From NCBI GenBank assembly GCA_002440825.1, contig DJVH01000080.1:25847-89846 (forward strand): a DNA stretch of 64,000 bases, read 5' to 3'. How positions within the stretch are numbered: position 1 is the stretch's first letter; each line of letters begins with the position of its first letter. Below the pieces are notes generated by a model, which saw only the letters and a list, made by a program, of their open reading frames with translations, had not been told where the DNA came from and did not search any database. The stretch comes from Bacteriovoracaceae bacterium UBA6261. Lineage in GTDB: Bacteria > Bdellovibrionota > Bacteriovoracia > Bacteriovoracales > Bacteriovoracaceae. The translations under genes and the position numbers were made by a program. Positions 17,822 to 25,532 of the stretch are shown here, piece by piece.

Positions 17822-19248
17822 TATTCAATAAACTTGTTGGTCTCAGGATTGTAGTAAAGAACTTTGCTGACAGACACATCCGAATTGAAAACCTTCAAGT
17901 TCAGCTTAATCTTTACTTTCGGCTCACTTAGTTCTTTCGGTGAAAGTTTGTCGAACTTCAGACCGGAGAGCATCAAGTTTTCCACTGAGAGAATAGTCTT
18001 TTGATCGATGCTTCCTTTACTGAACATACCAGTGCTCGACTTTACACTGATTTCGATGTTCTTATTGATATTTGAAAGTCTGGCGTCTTCTCTATCCAGG
18101 TAGAAACCTAAAATGCGATCGCCTGAAACAGTGAAGAATGAATAAGGCTTCACGTGGTTCAGAACGTCCTGAAGAGGAACATCATTTTTAGGAAGTTGAT
18201 TCTTTTCTTCTGTTGAAAACGATCTGTGCAGTTCCAGCGCTCTGACTTTTTTCAGATCGGATACCAATGATTTAAAACTGATTGCTTCCGCTCTTGTGAC
18301 AATTAAAATCTGGTTTTGAAGTTTACTTTTGTCCTTACCAAACGAGACTGGACTCCATGTTCTTCTATTTGTTTCTTCTGTCGTCACGGTGCTTATCAAA
18401 ACATTTGATGTTCCTTTGACTAAATAGAGTTGAGGGTTCGAAAGATTGAGAAGGTTTACTCTTTCGTTGCCTTCTTTAGAAGAAGGATCGATTACCCCAT
18501 ATCTGAGGGAATAGTCTTTAATTAAAACCAGATCAGGATCTGTCGCTGAAATTGAAACTGATCCGTTAATGTTCAGACCTGCTTCCTGCTCTTTTACAAC
18601 GCCTGAGCCAGCAGGAGAAATATAAAGAGTCGTGCTCTGTGAGTAATTGATTCCGGCCATATTGGGAATAAGCTGTGTGACCGTGGAAATTTTAGAACTC
18701 TCTTCTTTAATTTTTGTCGATCCGAGGATTGAACTTAAAAGATTTGTTCCGATCTTGATGCCGATGGCAGAAGCTCCGCCGGCAAGAGTTGTAACGATGT
18801 CTGTGGCAAGATCAGTGACAGGTCCACTTTCAGATGATGTGAGCTTTGCCTGGATTTCAGTCGAGGCCATTTCAGAAAGCGAATAAATTTCTGTCGTCAA
18901 CTGAACCAGACTTGCAGGAACAAAATCTTCATACACATCCAAAAGAGGAATGAGGGAAATAAATTTTAATCTTAGGGCTTCGTCATTGATGTAGAAATTA
19001 ATTTTCTTAAGATGCTCGACAACAATGTAGCCTTCAGAAGGAGAAAGAATGCTGCCTGGAAAAAGATTGGCATTGAGTTTTGCTACGAGATCTTTCGCAG
19101 TAAGATTTTGAACGAGGTAAGTACATCTTTTGATCTCATCATTACATTCTACTTTGCCTGGTTCGCGCTGAAAAACTTGTTCATTCTCATCAGCAAAAGC
19201 ATGAAATGAAAGGAGAACTAAAATCGCCAAAACTTTGAACAAACCCAT
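17821..19248 (-). CDS. Exported protein, possibly secretin-related
   Basis: A 475-residue protein with a signal peptide (MGLFKVLAILVLLSFHAFA). Start 19248 is chosen over the GTG at 19257 because GGGGTGG lies six bases upstream of it. After the signal, CTYLVQNLTAKDLVAKLNAN and SEGYIVVEHLKKINFYI look like small secretin N-type folds; the centre holds VQLTTEIYSLSEMASTEI and a Gly-rich, amphipathic stretch, with LVKGTSNVLISTVTTEETNR later, in the order seen in secretin cores. No secretin signature is complete, so this is a tentative call. It could be an outer-membrane export pore or a lookalike. Two exported proteins follow without gaps. Confidence 0.45.
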   Translation of the reverse strand: MGLFKVLAILVLLSFHAFADENEQVFQREPGKVECNDEIKRCTYLVQNLTAKDLVAKLNANLFPGSILSPSEGYIVVEHLKKINFYINDEALRLKFISLIPLLDVYEDFVPASLVQLTTEIYSLSEMASTEIQAKLTSSESGPVTDLATDIVTTLAGGASAIGIKIGTNLLSSILGSTKIKEESSKISTVTQLIPNMAGINYSQSTTLYISPAGSGVVKEQEAGLNINGSVSISATDPDLVLIKDYSLRYGVIDPSSKEGNERVNLLNLSNPQLYLVKGTSNVLISTVTTEETNRRTWSPVSFGKDKSKLQNQILIVTRAEAISFKSLVSDLKKVRALELHRSFSTEEKNQLPKNDVPLQDVLNHVKPYSFFTVSGDRILGFYLDREDARLSNINKNIEISVKSSTGMFSKGSIDQKTILSVENLMLSGLKFDKLSPKELSEPKVKIKLNLKVFNSDVSVSKVLYYNPETNKFIE

Positions 19249-19340
19249 ATCTACCACCCCAAAATGTAAGTGGCCGGATCATATAAGAGAAAATGGAGTT
19301 TGAATGACCAATTGTAAAAATTTCATAATCGGGAAAAGGA

Positions 19341-20168
19341 TTAGCCCCCGACGAGCTTTAAAATCATTCCAGGCTGGTCATTAGAGATCTTAAGCATAGA
19401 TAAGCTGGCAGACTGGGCGATTTTTGTTTTCGCCTGGTTTGCCGCCTCTGCGGCAATATCGGCGTCTTTGATTTTCGAATGGCTGGAAGAGATATTTTCG
19501 CGGGAAACCTGAAGGTTTGCCATGACATTGTTCATTCTGTTGCTCATTCCCCCGAGCATCGCACGGCTGGAAGAAATTTGAGTCAGCATTTTATCCAAGG
19601 CCGTAAGAGATTGCTGAGAGGATTCCTTGCTTTTTAAATTGATCGAGTTGATTCCAAAGTTGTTCGAAGAATCCATGACCTTTCCCATATCGTAGCGGAT
19701 GCGGTCGTTGCTGTTTCCTGTGATTCCGATCTGAAGATCGTAAACACTTTCATTTCCTTTAATAATGTTGTTGCCATTAAAACTTGTTGAAACAGTCAGG
19801 CGTTCTACTTCTCTTTTTAGCTGCTGGAATTCTTTATCGATAACGGCGCGATCCATGTCAGAGACAGTATCGCTTGCAGATTGCATAGAAAGCTCGCGAA
19901 GTCTTGACGTCATCTCTGTCATTGTTGCAAGAGAGCCTTCAGCAACCTGTAAAAGTGAAATTGAATCGTTGGTATTTCTTTCGGCCTGATAATTACTTTT
20001 AAGATGAGCACGCATTTTATCGGAAATGGCGAGTCCTGCCGGATCATCAGCAGCGCGGACAATTCTCTCCCCTGAAGATAGTTCACTATCTTTGTGGGCA
20101 GCTTCTTCAGTATGATGTTGAACATACCTCTGTGCGACCATTGACGTAATGTTGGTCGAAACGCGCAT
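19341..20168 (-). CDS. fliC: Flagellin
   Basis: The subunit of the flagellar filament, 275 residues from the second in-frame ATG (20168). The conserved N-terminal D0/D1 helices carry RVSTNITSMVAQRY, SSGERIVRAADDPAGLAISD and FNGNNII; the C-terminal coiled coil ends in DIAAEAANQAKTKIAQ and SMLKISNDQPGMILKLVGG. The variable D2/D3 part is nearly absent, giving a minimal flagellin. The start 20168 is favoured by family sequence (MRVSTN) and the AAGGA site; 20174 is possible. It has a sigma28-type promoter and a 5' hairpin just upstream. No other flagellar gene is in the window. Confidence 0.95.
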   Translation of the reverse strand: MRVSTNITSMVAQRYVQHHTEEAAHKDSELSSGERIVRAADDPAGLAISDKMRAHLKSNYQAERNTNDSISLLQVAEGSLATMTEMTSRLRELSMQSASDTVSDMDRAVIDKEFQQLKREVERLTVSTSFNGNNIIKGNESVYDLQIGITGNSNDRIRYDMGKVMDSSNNFGINSINLKSKESSQQSLTALDKMLTQISSSRAMLGGMSNRMNNVMANLQVSRENISSSHSKIKDADIAAEAANQAKTKIAQSASLSMLKISNDQPGMILKLVGG

Positions 20169-20187
20169 ACTCATCCTTGAACGAAAA

Positions 20188-20211
20188 CAAAACTTCCACC
20201 GTGAAGTTTTG
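20188..20211 (-). promoter_or_regulatory. Perfect hairpin at the predicted 5' end of the flagellin mRNA
   Basis: On the minus strand CAAAACTTC pairs perfectly with GAAGTTTTG around a six-base loop. It begins about six bases after the sigma28 -10 box, so it would form the first bases of the transcript, and ends about 13 bases before the ribosome binding site. Terminal 5' hairpins of this kind protect mRNAs from RNase E/RppH-type decay. Confidence 0.6.
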
Positions 20212-20216
20212 AAGAC

Positions 20217-20243
20217 TTATCGGAAAAAATTTCCGAGGGATTA
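20217..20243 (-). promoter_or_regulatory. Sigma28 (FliA)-type promoter of flagellin
   Basis: The -10 element TCCGATAA (complement of 20217-20224) matches seven of eight bases of GCCGATAA. Eleven bases further up lies TAATCCCT (complement of 20236-20243), a partial match to TAAAGTTT. Spacing is the standard N11. The site lies between the stop of the GT4 gene and flagellin. Confidence 0.65.
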
Positions 20244-20251
20244 ATTTGCCG

Positions 20252-21394
20252 TTAGTGAGTCAGTACCTGAGAATAAAGATCCATCAATTTTAAGGTAGAG
20301 TCCCGGCGGTGAAAACGTTGAACATACTCTAAACCGCCGGAAATCATTTTCTCTCTCAATGAGGCATTTCCTGATACCTGAATAATCGCATCAGCTATGC
20401 TTTGAACGGACAGAGGATCCACGTAAACAGCATCGGGGCCGGCACTCTCCGGAAAAACGGATCCGTGCGAGGTGATAACTGGAGTTCTGGAAAAAAGAGA
20501 TTCGACAATGGGAATTCCGAAGCCTTCAAACAAAGAAGGAAAACAGAAGAGGTCTGCGGCCTGGTAAAGGGCAGGCAATTCTTCGTGGTGAACAGAATTG
20601 AGAACTTTTACTCTCTGACCTAAATTCAGTTCAGCCACTCTTTGAACAACGCGGTCTTTATATGCTTTACCCTGCCCAACTAAGACGAGATCTGCTTCGA
20701 TCTTACTCGAAGCAAGCGCATACGCTTCCAGCAGTGTCAGTTGATTTTTTCTTTCTTCAAACGCGCCAACATTCAAAATGAAAGGTTTGTTCAATTGAAA
20801 TTTAGTTTTTACATCCTGAAGTTTGTCACCTGGGAGTTGATCATAAAAAAGCGGCGAACAACTCTGATAATGAACACGTATTTTCTTTTCATCTACTTTG
20901 AGAAAGCGAATCAAGTCCTCTTTGGTTTGTTCGCAAATCGCAATCACCATATCTGAATGCTTGCAGGCATAGGAAAACTTCTGCGAATAAACCACCCGGT
21001 CTATCCAGGGGAAAAATTCCGGATAACGAAGGTAAATCAGATCGTGCATCGTCACGACTTTTTTAACAGGGAGAGAATCGAGACGCATGGGGATTTCATG
21101 AGAGAGCCCGTGAAAGATATCAAGTTTTTCTTTTTTGATATCATCAGCGATGAGAAAACTTCTCCATATTGGAGAAAAGGATTTTCCTAAAAAAGAATCA
21201 GGAAGTCTGACATGGACTTTTCCCTGCAGAGACTCTATCCATTCTTTTCCTTTATGATTCTTTACCGGCGGCACATAAAGAAACAGTTCCTGTTTCGGCC
21301 CGTACTCAATTAAACCTTCAACAATACCGCGGGAGTAATTGCCGAGTCCGCGAAAATTATGTGTCGCTCTTTTTGCTTCAAATCCGATGCGCAT
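20252..21394 (-). CDS. Glycosyltransferase family 4
   Basis: A 380-residue GT-B glycosyltransferase of the group 1 (GT4) type, acting on the cytoplasmic side of the membrane to build surface glycans. The N-terminal acceptor domain starts MRIGFEAKRATHNFRGLGNY; the donor domain holds NVGAFEERKN, ADLVLVGQG and the E-x7-E motif within SLFEGFGIPIVESLF. Length is normal for the family. Sugar and acceptor cannot be read. It follows the lipoprotein gene by 15 bases on the same strand and stops just upstream of the flagellin promoter; a role in flagellar or surface glycosylation is possible but unproven. Confidence 0.88.
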   Translation of the reverse strand: MRIGFEAKRATHNFRGLGNYSRGIVEGLIEYGPKQELFLYVPPVKNHKGKEWIESLQGKVHVRLPDSFLGKSFSPIWRSFLIADDIKKEKLDIFHGLSHEIPMRLDSLPVKKVVTMHDLIYLRYPEFFPWIDRVVYSQKFSYACKHSDMVIAICEQTKEDLIRFLKVDEKKIRVHYQSCSPLFYDQLPGDKLQDVKTKFQLNKPFILNVGAFEERKNQLTLLEAYALASSKIEADLVLVGQGKAYKDRVVQRVAELNLGQRVKVLNSVHHEELPALYQAADLFCFPSLFEGFGIPIVESLFSRTPVITSHGSVFPESAGPDAVYVDPLSVQSIADAIIQVSGNASLREKMISGGLEYVQRFHRRDSTLKLMDLYSQVLTH

Positions 21395-21409
21395 GGAAGT
21401 CCTGTGTTT

Positions 21410-22099
21410 TTAAAAACCCAGTTCGAATTTTACACTGAAATCAATGGATCCCGCCAGCTTCATCGTGCTAAGAGGAACAGAATTAATAGTGAGTTTCGGC
21501 TGAAGGTGAATGAGTTTATTTGTTCTCAGAAGTTCTTTCCAGTCAATCGGCGCAATATTCAGCTTCATGCAACGACCGTCGCATCCGAATTTATCTTTAG
21601 CTTGATTGAAATAAACCAGACGTGTGTAGCCATTGGCATCGACCGGAATTCCCGGGACCGGATAATCCAGCTTTCCGTAAATTTCCAGCTTATTGATAAA
21701 TTGCAGATTGTCTCTGCTTTTAGCGTTGCGGATTGTGACCATCAGATTATCAAGATTTATATATTTAATGAGATTAAAGTCTAATTCTGAAAGAGAATTC
21801 AAATCCACATCAACTGAAGAGAGTTCGAGATCGTGACCGCCTTGATTATTGATAGTGGTATTGGCCAGAACGACAGCAATCGCCTGAAAGAGTTTTCCAA
21901 AGATCGGAAATTTTCCGGTGTTCTTTGCGTATTCATCAATTTGTGTGTCGTCGATCTGATAAGAGAAAAAAATGGGCTTGTCGTTTTTAAGCTCGTTAAC
22001 AGTCATAGGTTGATAAGCGGGCTTAAGCGTTTCCTTCCCGCAAGACGAAAGAACCGTCACTACCACCAACAAAGCTGTTAAAAGTCTCAATTTTTTCAT
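21410..22099 (-). CDS. Lipoprotein of unknown function, 229 residues
   Basis: A lipoprotein with signal MKKLRLLTALLVVVTVLSSC, where the lipobox VLSSC places the lipidated Cys at residue 20. The mature domain is beta-rich (NQGGHDLELSSVDVDLNSLS), has a pair of close Cys (CDGRC) and ends in SIDFSVKFELGF; this looks like a LEA/Hin1-like or other immunoglobulin-like layer, without clear family. Start 22099 is chosen because it begins the signal peptide and because the extended -10 box TGGTATAAC ends seven bases before it. Divergent from the barrel-like gene. Confidence 0.75.
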   Translation of the reverse strand: MKKLRLLTALLVVVTVLSSCGKETLKPAYQPMTVNELKNDKPIFFSYQIDDTQIDEYAKNTGKFPIFGKLFQAIAVVLANTTINNQGGHDLELSSVDVDLNSLSELDFNLIKYINLDNLMVTIRNAKSRDNLQFINKLEIYGKLDYPVPGIPVDANGYTRLVYFNQAKDKFGCDGRCMKLNIAPIDWKELLRTNKLIHLQPKLTINSVPLSTMKLAGSIDFSVKFELGF

Positions 22100-22106
22100 G
22101 AAATGG

Positions 22107-22115
22107 GTTATACCA
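22107..22115 (-). promoter_or_regulatory. Extended -10 box abutting the lipoprotein start (leaderless)
   Basis: On the minus strand TGGTATAAC (TATAAC is the complement of 22107-22112) is followed by seven bases and the ATG at 22099. No ribosome binding site is visible. The small inverted repeat ACCAC-N6-GTGGT (22112-22127) overlaps the box and may be an operator. Confidence 0.55.
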
Positions 22116-22190
22116 CAAAAAAGTGGTGTCATTTCGGGGACTGTAGATTTTTCAATGACAGAAAGTTGTTCAACACTTTTTTTCGGGCCC

Positions 22191-22196
22191 TATTAT
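22191..22196 (+). promoter_or_regulatory. -10 box close before the barrel-like gene
   Basis: TATTAT (22191-22196) ends ten bases before the ATG at 22207, with TTCAAC 16 bases upstream as a possible -35. The leader would be only three or four bases and lacks a ribosome binding site. Confidence 0.45.
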
Positions 22197-22206
22197 CATC
22201 TGGACC

Positions 22207-23436
22207 ATGAAAAAACCTCTTGCCCTCTTATTCACTCTCGGAGCGACGTCTGTTTATGGCGCCAGCTACCAGACCCTTCCCAAGGGCGTGGATATGTTTG
22301 TTCTTAAGCAGGTTATGACTTCAAAAGTAGAATCAAAATACGATGGAAATAAGGCAGACAATGCTCTGGCCCTGCAGGAAAATTTCACATCCAGCAAACT
22401 GGAATCCATTTCCAGCGCCATGAAGACCTATTTCAATGAATTAAAGGCCATTTCTCCAGATGCATACAATCAGTTTTCATTGGGAGAATTCAAGGCTGAA
22501 GCCTCGGCACAGGCCACTGCCCAGGGGATCGGACTGGCCCACGGGATAACCGATCGATTAACCGTTTATGGATCACTGCCGGTTTATCATATCAAGTCGA
22601 ACGTCACATTCAGACAGAGCCAGAAAAGCAATATTGCCGCTGTTCAGGCCGCTGTTGCCAATTCTCCTACGAACACTGCCTTATCGACTTTTGTTCGCCA
22701 ATTGACTCTGCAATTGCCGGATACCAACGAGCAATTGCTTCAATCGATGATTGTTAATTATTACCATTACAAGGCACTTGGCAGCTGGGAGAAGGATGCT
22801 CTTGGAGATGCCGAAGTCGGAGCGATCTATCGATTAACGGATGCTCAGGACATGGGATTGGCCATGGCCCTTGGAGCTGTACTTCCAACCGGTGACGCCG
22901 ATGATCCGGATTCACTTCAGGATGTTTCTACCGGAGACGGACAGTACGATGGCTTTGTTGAATCGATGGCAGGAATTTCATTTTTTGACAGCGTTCTTCA
23001 ATTTGATTTGAAAACCAGATTCACTTATCAGTTCGCTTCAAAAAAAGTATTGCGCAAACTGGATGATCCCGATGTTCCTCTTTCTGCTGAAAAAGAAACA
23101 ATGGCCGAAAAGCTTGGAAATAAATTTGATTCGACTTTGACAGTGACATTGAATCCGACTTCATGGCTCAATTTCAATTCTTCGTTAATTTATTCGGAAA
23201 CAGGGGCCACAACTTATGGAGCAAGTGATCCGCGGGTCAAGGCCGTTTTGGAGAAAGATACGAGTTCAAACAATTACTGGGGAAAAGTCGGTATCGGATT
23301 TTCCAGCGTTGATTTATACAAAGCTAAAAAGATGGACATTCCTTTTGAAGTCAATCTTTCTGCTCAGCGTTTGCTGAACGCCAAGAACTCGTATAATTAC
23401 GATCGATTCGATCTTGATTTCAGATTATATTTCTAA
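22207..23436 (+). CDS. Probable outer-membrane beta-barrel protein
   Basis: A 409-residue exported protein. The signal peptide is MKKPLALLFTLGATSVYGA. The mature part shows alternating strands and Gly-aromatic turns (LAHGITDRLTVYGSLPVYHI; DAEVGAIYRLTD; MALGAVLPTGDADDPD), and the chain ends FDLDFRLYF, the C-terminal aromatic signature used for barrel assembly. It resembles the broad transporter/OMP_b-brl group but no ligand is suggested. The stop overlaps the convergent epimerase by four bases. Confidence 0.72.
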   Translation: MKKPLALLFTLGATSVYGASYQTLPKGVDMFVLKQVMTSKVESKYDGNKADNALALQENFTSSKLESISSAMKTYFNELKAISPDAYNQFSLGEFKAEASAQATAQGIGLAHGITDRLTVYGSLPVYHIKSNVTFRQSQKSNIAAVQAAVANSPTNTALSTFVRQLTLQLPDTNEQLLQSMIVNYYHYKALGSWEKDALGDAEVGAIYRLTDAQDMGLAMALGAVLPTGDADDPDSLQDVSTGDGQYDGFVESMAGISFFDSVLQFDLKTRFTYQFASKKVLRKLDDPDVPLSAEKETMAEKLGNKFDSTLTVTLNPTSWLNFNSSLIYSETGATTYGASDPRVKAVLEKDTSSNNYWGKVGIGFSSVDLYKAKKMDIPFEVNLSAQRLLNAKNSYNYDRFDLDFRLYF

Positions 23437-24434
23437 AGAATGTGGGAGAAAAAAATCTTTCCGTTTTCTTCTATGACAAGATTGTAAGGATCTTCTTTAA
23501 TCAACAGACAACCATCGAGATCAAAGAAATCCACACCGCCGGAAATGTTGAGGGCGCTTGAAATACCGAGAGATGTTTCCACCATACAGCCAAGCATTGT
23601 TTTTAAACCAAGCAGCTTCGCCTGACGAAGTTGTTTTACTGCGCGCATGTATCCGCCCGCTTTCATCAATTTGATATTCACACCGTGAAATCTCTCTGGA
23701 TAATATCCGTTGATTTCTTCTTTTGTCACAGACTCATCTGCCATTAAAAAAACAGGACTGTGTTTTTTTAATTCCAGAGCTTCATCATGCAAATTGGCCT
23801 TCAACGGCTGTTCGAGGAATTCGAGTCTTTTGATTTCCGGAAAATTTTCCAGAAACTTCAACGTTTCTGCTGCTGTTTCAAATGATTCGTTGGCATCAAC
23901 ACGCAAAGGAACATTCGTCAGTCTGAGAATTTCTTTGCAGAAATCATGGGCATTGTCGCGATTCACTTTTACTTTGATCACCGAAAATCTGTGCAGGTTG
24001 TTGTCTTTGATGAAGCTTTCGACTTTTCCAGTTTCCATAATAGGAATGGAGAAAGAAGTTTTGACAGAACTGACTGTGTTTGTCCCCATCAATTGAGCGA
24101 CCGTCTTACCTGACAAAACTGCTATGTAATGAACAAAGGCCGATTCAAGTCCGAACTTAAGTGATTGAGGAAGGTCCATTGAATCCATAAAAGCCACCAG
24201 GCTTTCGACACCATTAAAATCTGCCGGTGCCTGCGCTTTGAATTCTTCAAATTTTTCAAGAATAAGTTCGCGTGATTCACCGTAGCGCACATTGAAGGCC
24301 ACTTCGCCTTTTGCAGAAAGGGATCCATTTTTTAATTCGATAATAAAATTGCGTTTAATATCTGAGCTATTTCGTGAAATATTCCAGGTAAATTTGAGAG
24401 GTAATTCGATTTCTTTTATTGTCCAGTTAAACAT
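23433..24434 (-). CDS. Enolase-superfamily enzyme, dipeptide epimerase-like
   Basis: A 333-residue member of the muconate-lactonizing subgroup, close in motifs to L-Ala-D/L-Glu epimerase, which recycles murein peptides; o-succinylbenzoate synthase is the alternative. Active-site features: the K-x-K pair in IKVKVNRDN, metal ligands in RVDANESF, LEFLEQPL and MADESV, the second acid/base Lys in VNIKLMKAGG, and the C-terminal specificity loop GCMVETSLGISSAL. The frame is open to 24593, but start 24434 (MFNWTIKEIELPL) matches the domain start. Murein-peptide recycling would suit a predator digesting prey wall, which is inference. Confidence 0.82.
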   Translation of the reverse strand: MFNWTIKEIELPLKFTWNISRNSSDIKRNFIIELKNGSLSAKGEVAFNVRYGESRELILEKFEEFKAQAPADFNGVESLVAFMDSMDLPQSLKFGLESAFVHYIAVLSGKTVAQLMGTNTVSSVKTSFSIPIMETGKVESFIKDNNLHRFSVIKVKVNRDNAHDFCKEILRLTNVPLRVDANESFETAAETLKFLENFPEIKRLEFLEQPLKANLHDEALELKKHSPVFLMADESVTKEEINGYYPERFHGVNIKLMKAGGYMRAVKQLRQAKLLGLKTMLGCMVETSLGISSALNISGGVDFFDLDGCLLIKEDPYNLVIEENGKIFFSHIL

Positions 24435-24475
24435 GGTCTCGCCGTAATCCGATTGTGTGTTTTTTCCTTGTCTAA

Positions 24476-24484
24476 TGATACTAT
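24476..24484 (+). promoter_or_regulatory. Extended -10 box abutting the J-domain gene start (leaderless)
   Basis: TGATACTAT (24476-24484), TG-N-TACTAT, is separated by five bases from the ATG at 24490. No ribosome binding site is present in the preceding 15 bases. Confidence 0.55.
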
Positions 24485-24489
24485 AGTTT

Positions 24490-25521
24490 ATGACTTTTAA
24501 TAAAGATATTATCTTAAGACTGCTTTTCGCATTCATCTTTATCGCTGTATGCTTTCGCATCCTCGGTCCTGTCTTTATGGGCTTCATTCGCAAAAAACTC
24601 CCTGGCTATGTTCCGGAAAACGACATCGACCAAATGATCCGCAGACAAAAAGAGCGTCTTCGTGCTCAATATGGTCTTGCAGGCGAAGTACAGACAAATC
24701 AATGGGGACAAAGAGGCTCACGCGAGGATGAATTGGCCATTAATCCTACCCCGGAAATCAAAAAACTTTACGAAGAAACCAAATGGGGCGGCGGTGCTTT
24801 TTTAAAAGAGATTCAACAAGACATCACCAAAAATTATGGCTACACCATGGCCGATACAAAAGTGAATGCCTTCATCCTTCTTTGTGAAAAACGGAACTAT
24901 GTACGTTACTTAAGCGATGAGAACCGTGCTTCCAATACTGCCTTAAAAAATTTTCTGGTGACGCTCTTACTTTTCTTCCTTGTGATGGAAGAAATCAGAG
25001 AAAAAAAATTTTTTATCCTCGAAAAAATTGCTGCCAAACTTTCACTTCCTCCGATGGAACTGGCCCTCGCTTTTCAGATTAAAATTCTGATGACCATCGC
25101 TCAGAAAAAAGAATTAAAAGAGGAACGAGTTTTTGCGGATACGATTGTCATCGGCCAGTACTCTGAAGAGACGATCAAGGAAGCGACTGAGGCCATTGCA
25201 CGCAAAGAAGCCAACCTTTGGGCCCGCAGCAGTTCTCAACTTCTGGAAGAACTGACCCTCGCTTTAAATTACGCCAATATGATTTCTCCTCTTCCTAAAT
25301 TGAAAAATCGTAAAGATGTCGAAACAGCTTTTCTCATTCTGGGACTTAATGCGGATGCATCCTTGGAAGAAATCAAAAAGCATTATAAAAAACTTGCTTT
25401 GCAGAAACATCCTGACAAAATTGTGTCGCAAAAACTTCCCAAGATGCTTGAGCGAAAAGCCTTCGATCGATTCAACCGCATTCAGGAAGCCTACGAAGTC
25501 ATTCTCGAAAATCGCAAATAA
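24490..25521 (+). CDS. Membrane-anchored J-domain co-chaperone (DjlA-like)
   Basis: A 343-residue protein with an N-terminal membrane anchor (about 8-32), a middle helical region of about 120 residues (TerB-like in place and length), and a C-terminal J domain of about 65 residues (DVETAFLILGLNADASLEEIKKHY-type helix I/II, then the catalytic HPD in LQKHPDKI and a helix with FDRFNRIQEAYEVI). This order matches DjlA, which stimulates DnaK at the membrane. The J domain at the very C terminus is the DjlA hallmark. It precedes the deaminase-like gene by 11 bases, so the two are probably co-transcribed. Confidence 0.8.
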   Translation: MTFNKDIILRLLFAFIFIAVCFRILGPVFMGFIRKKLPGYVPENDIDQMIRRQKERLRAQYGLAGEVQTNQWGQRGSREDELAINPTPEIKKLYEETKWGGGAFLKEIQQDITKNYGYTMADTKVNAFILLCEKRNYVRYLSDENRASNTALKNFLVTLLLFFLVMEEIREKKFFILEKIAAKLSLPPMELALAFQIKILMTIAQKKELKEERVFADTIVIGQYSEETIKEATEAIARKEANLWARSSSQLLEELTLALNYANMISPLPKLKNRKDVETAFLILGLNADASLEEIKKHYKKLALQKHPDKIVSQKLPKMLERKAFDRFNRIQEAYEVILENRK

Positions 25522-25532
25522 AAGGAAAGATT

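Noticed and set aside
22112..22127. ACCAC-N6-GTGGT repeat considered as a terminator
   Set aside because: It overlaps a -10 box in a divergent promoter region, and the stem is only five bases long; an operator is more likely.
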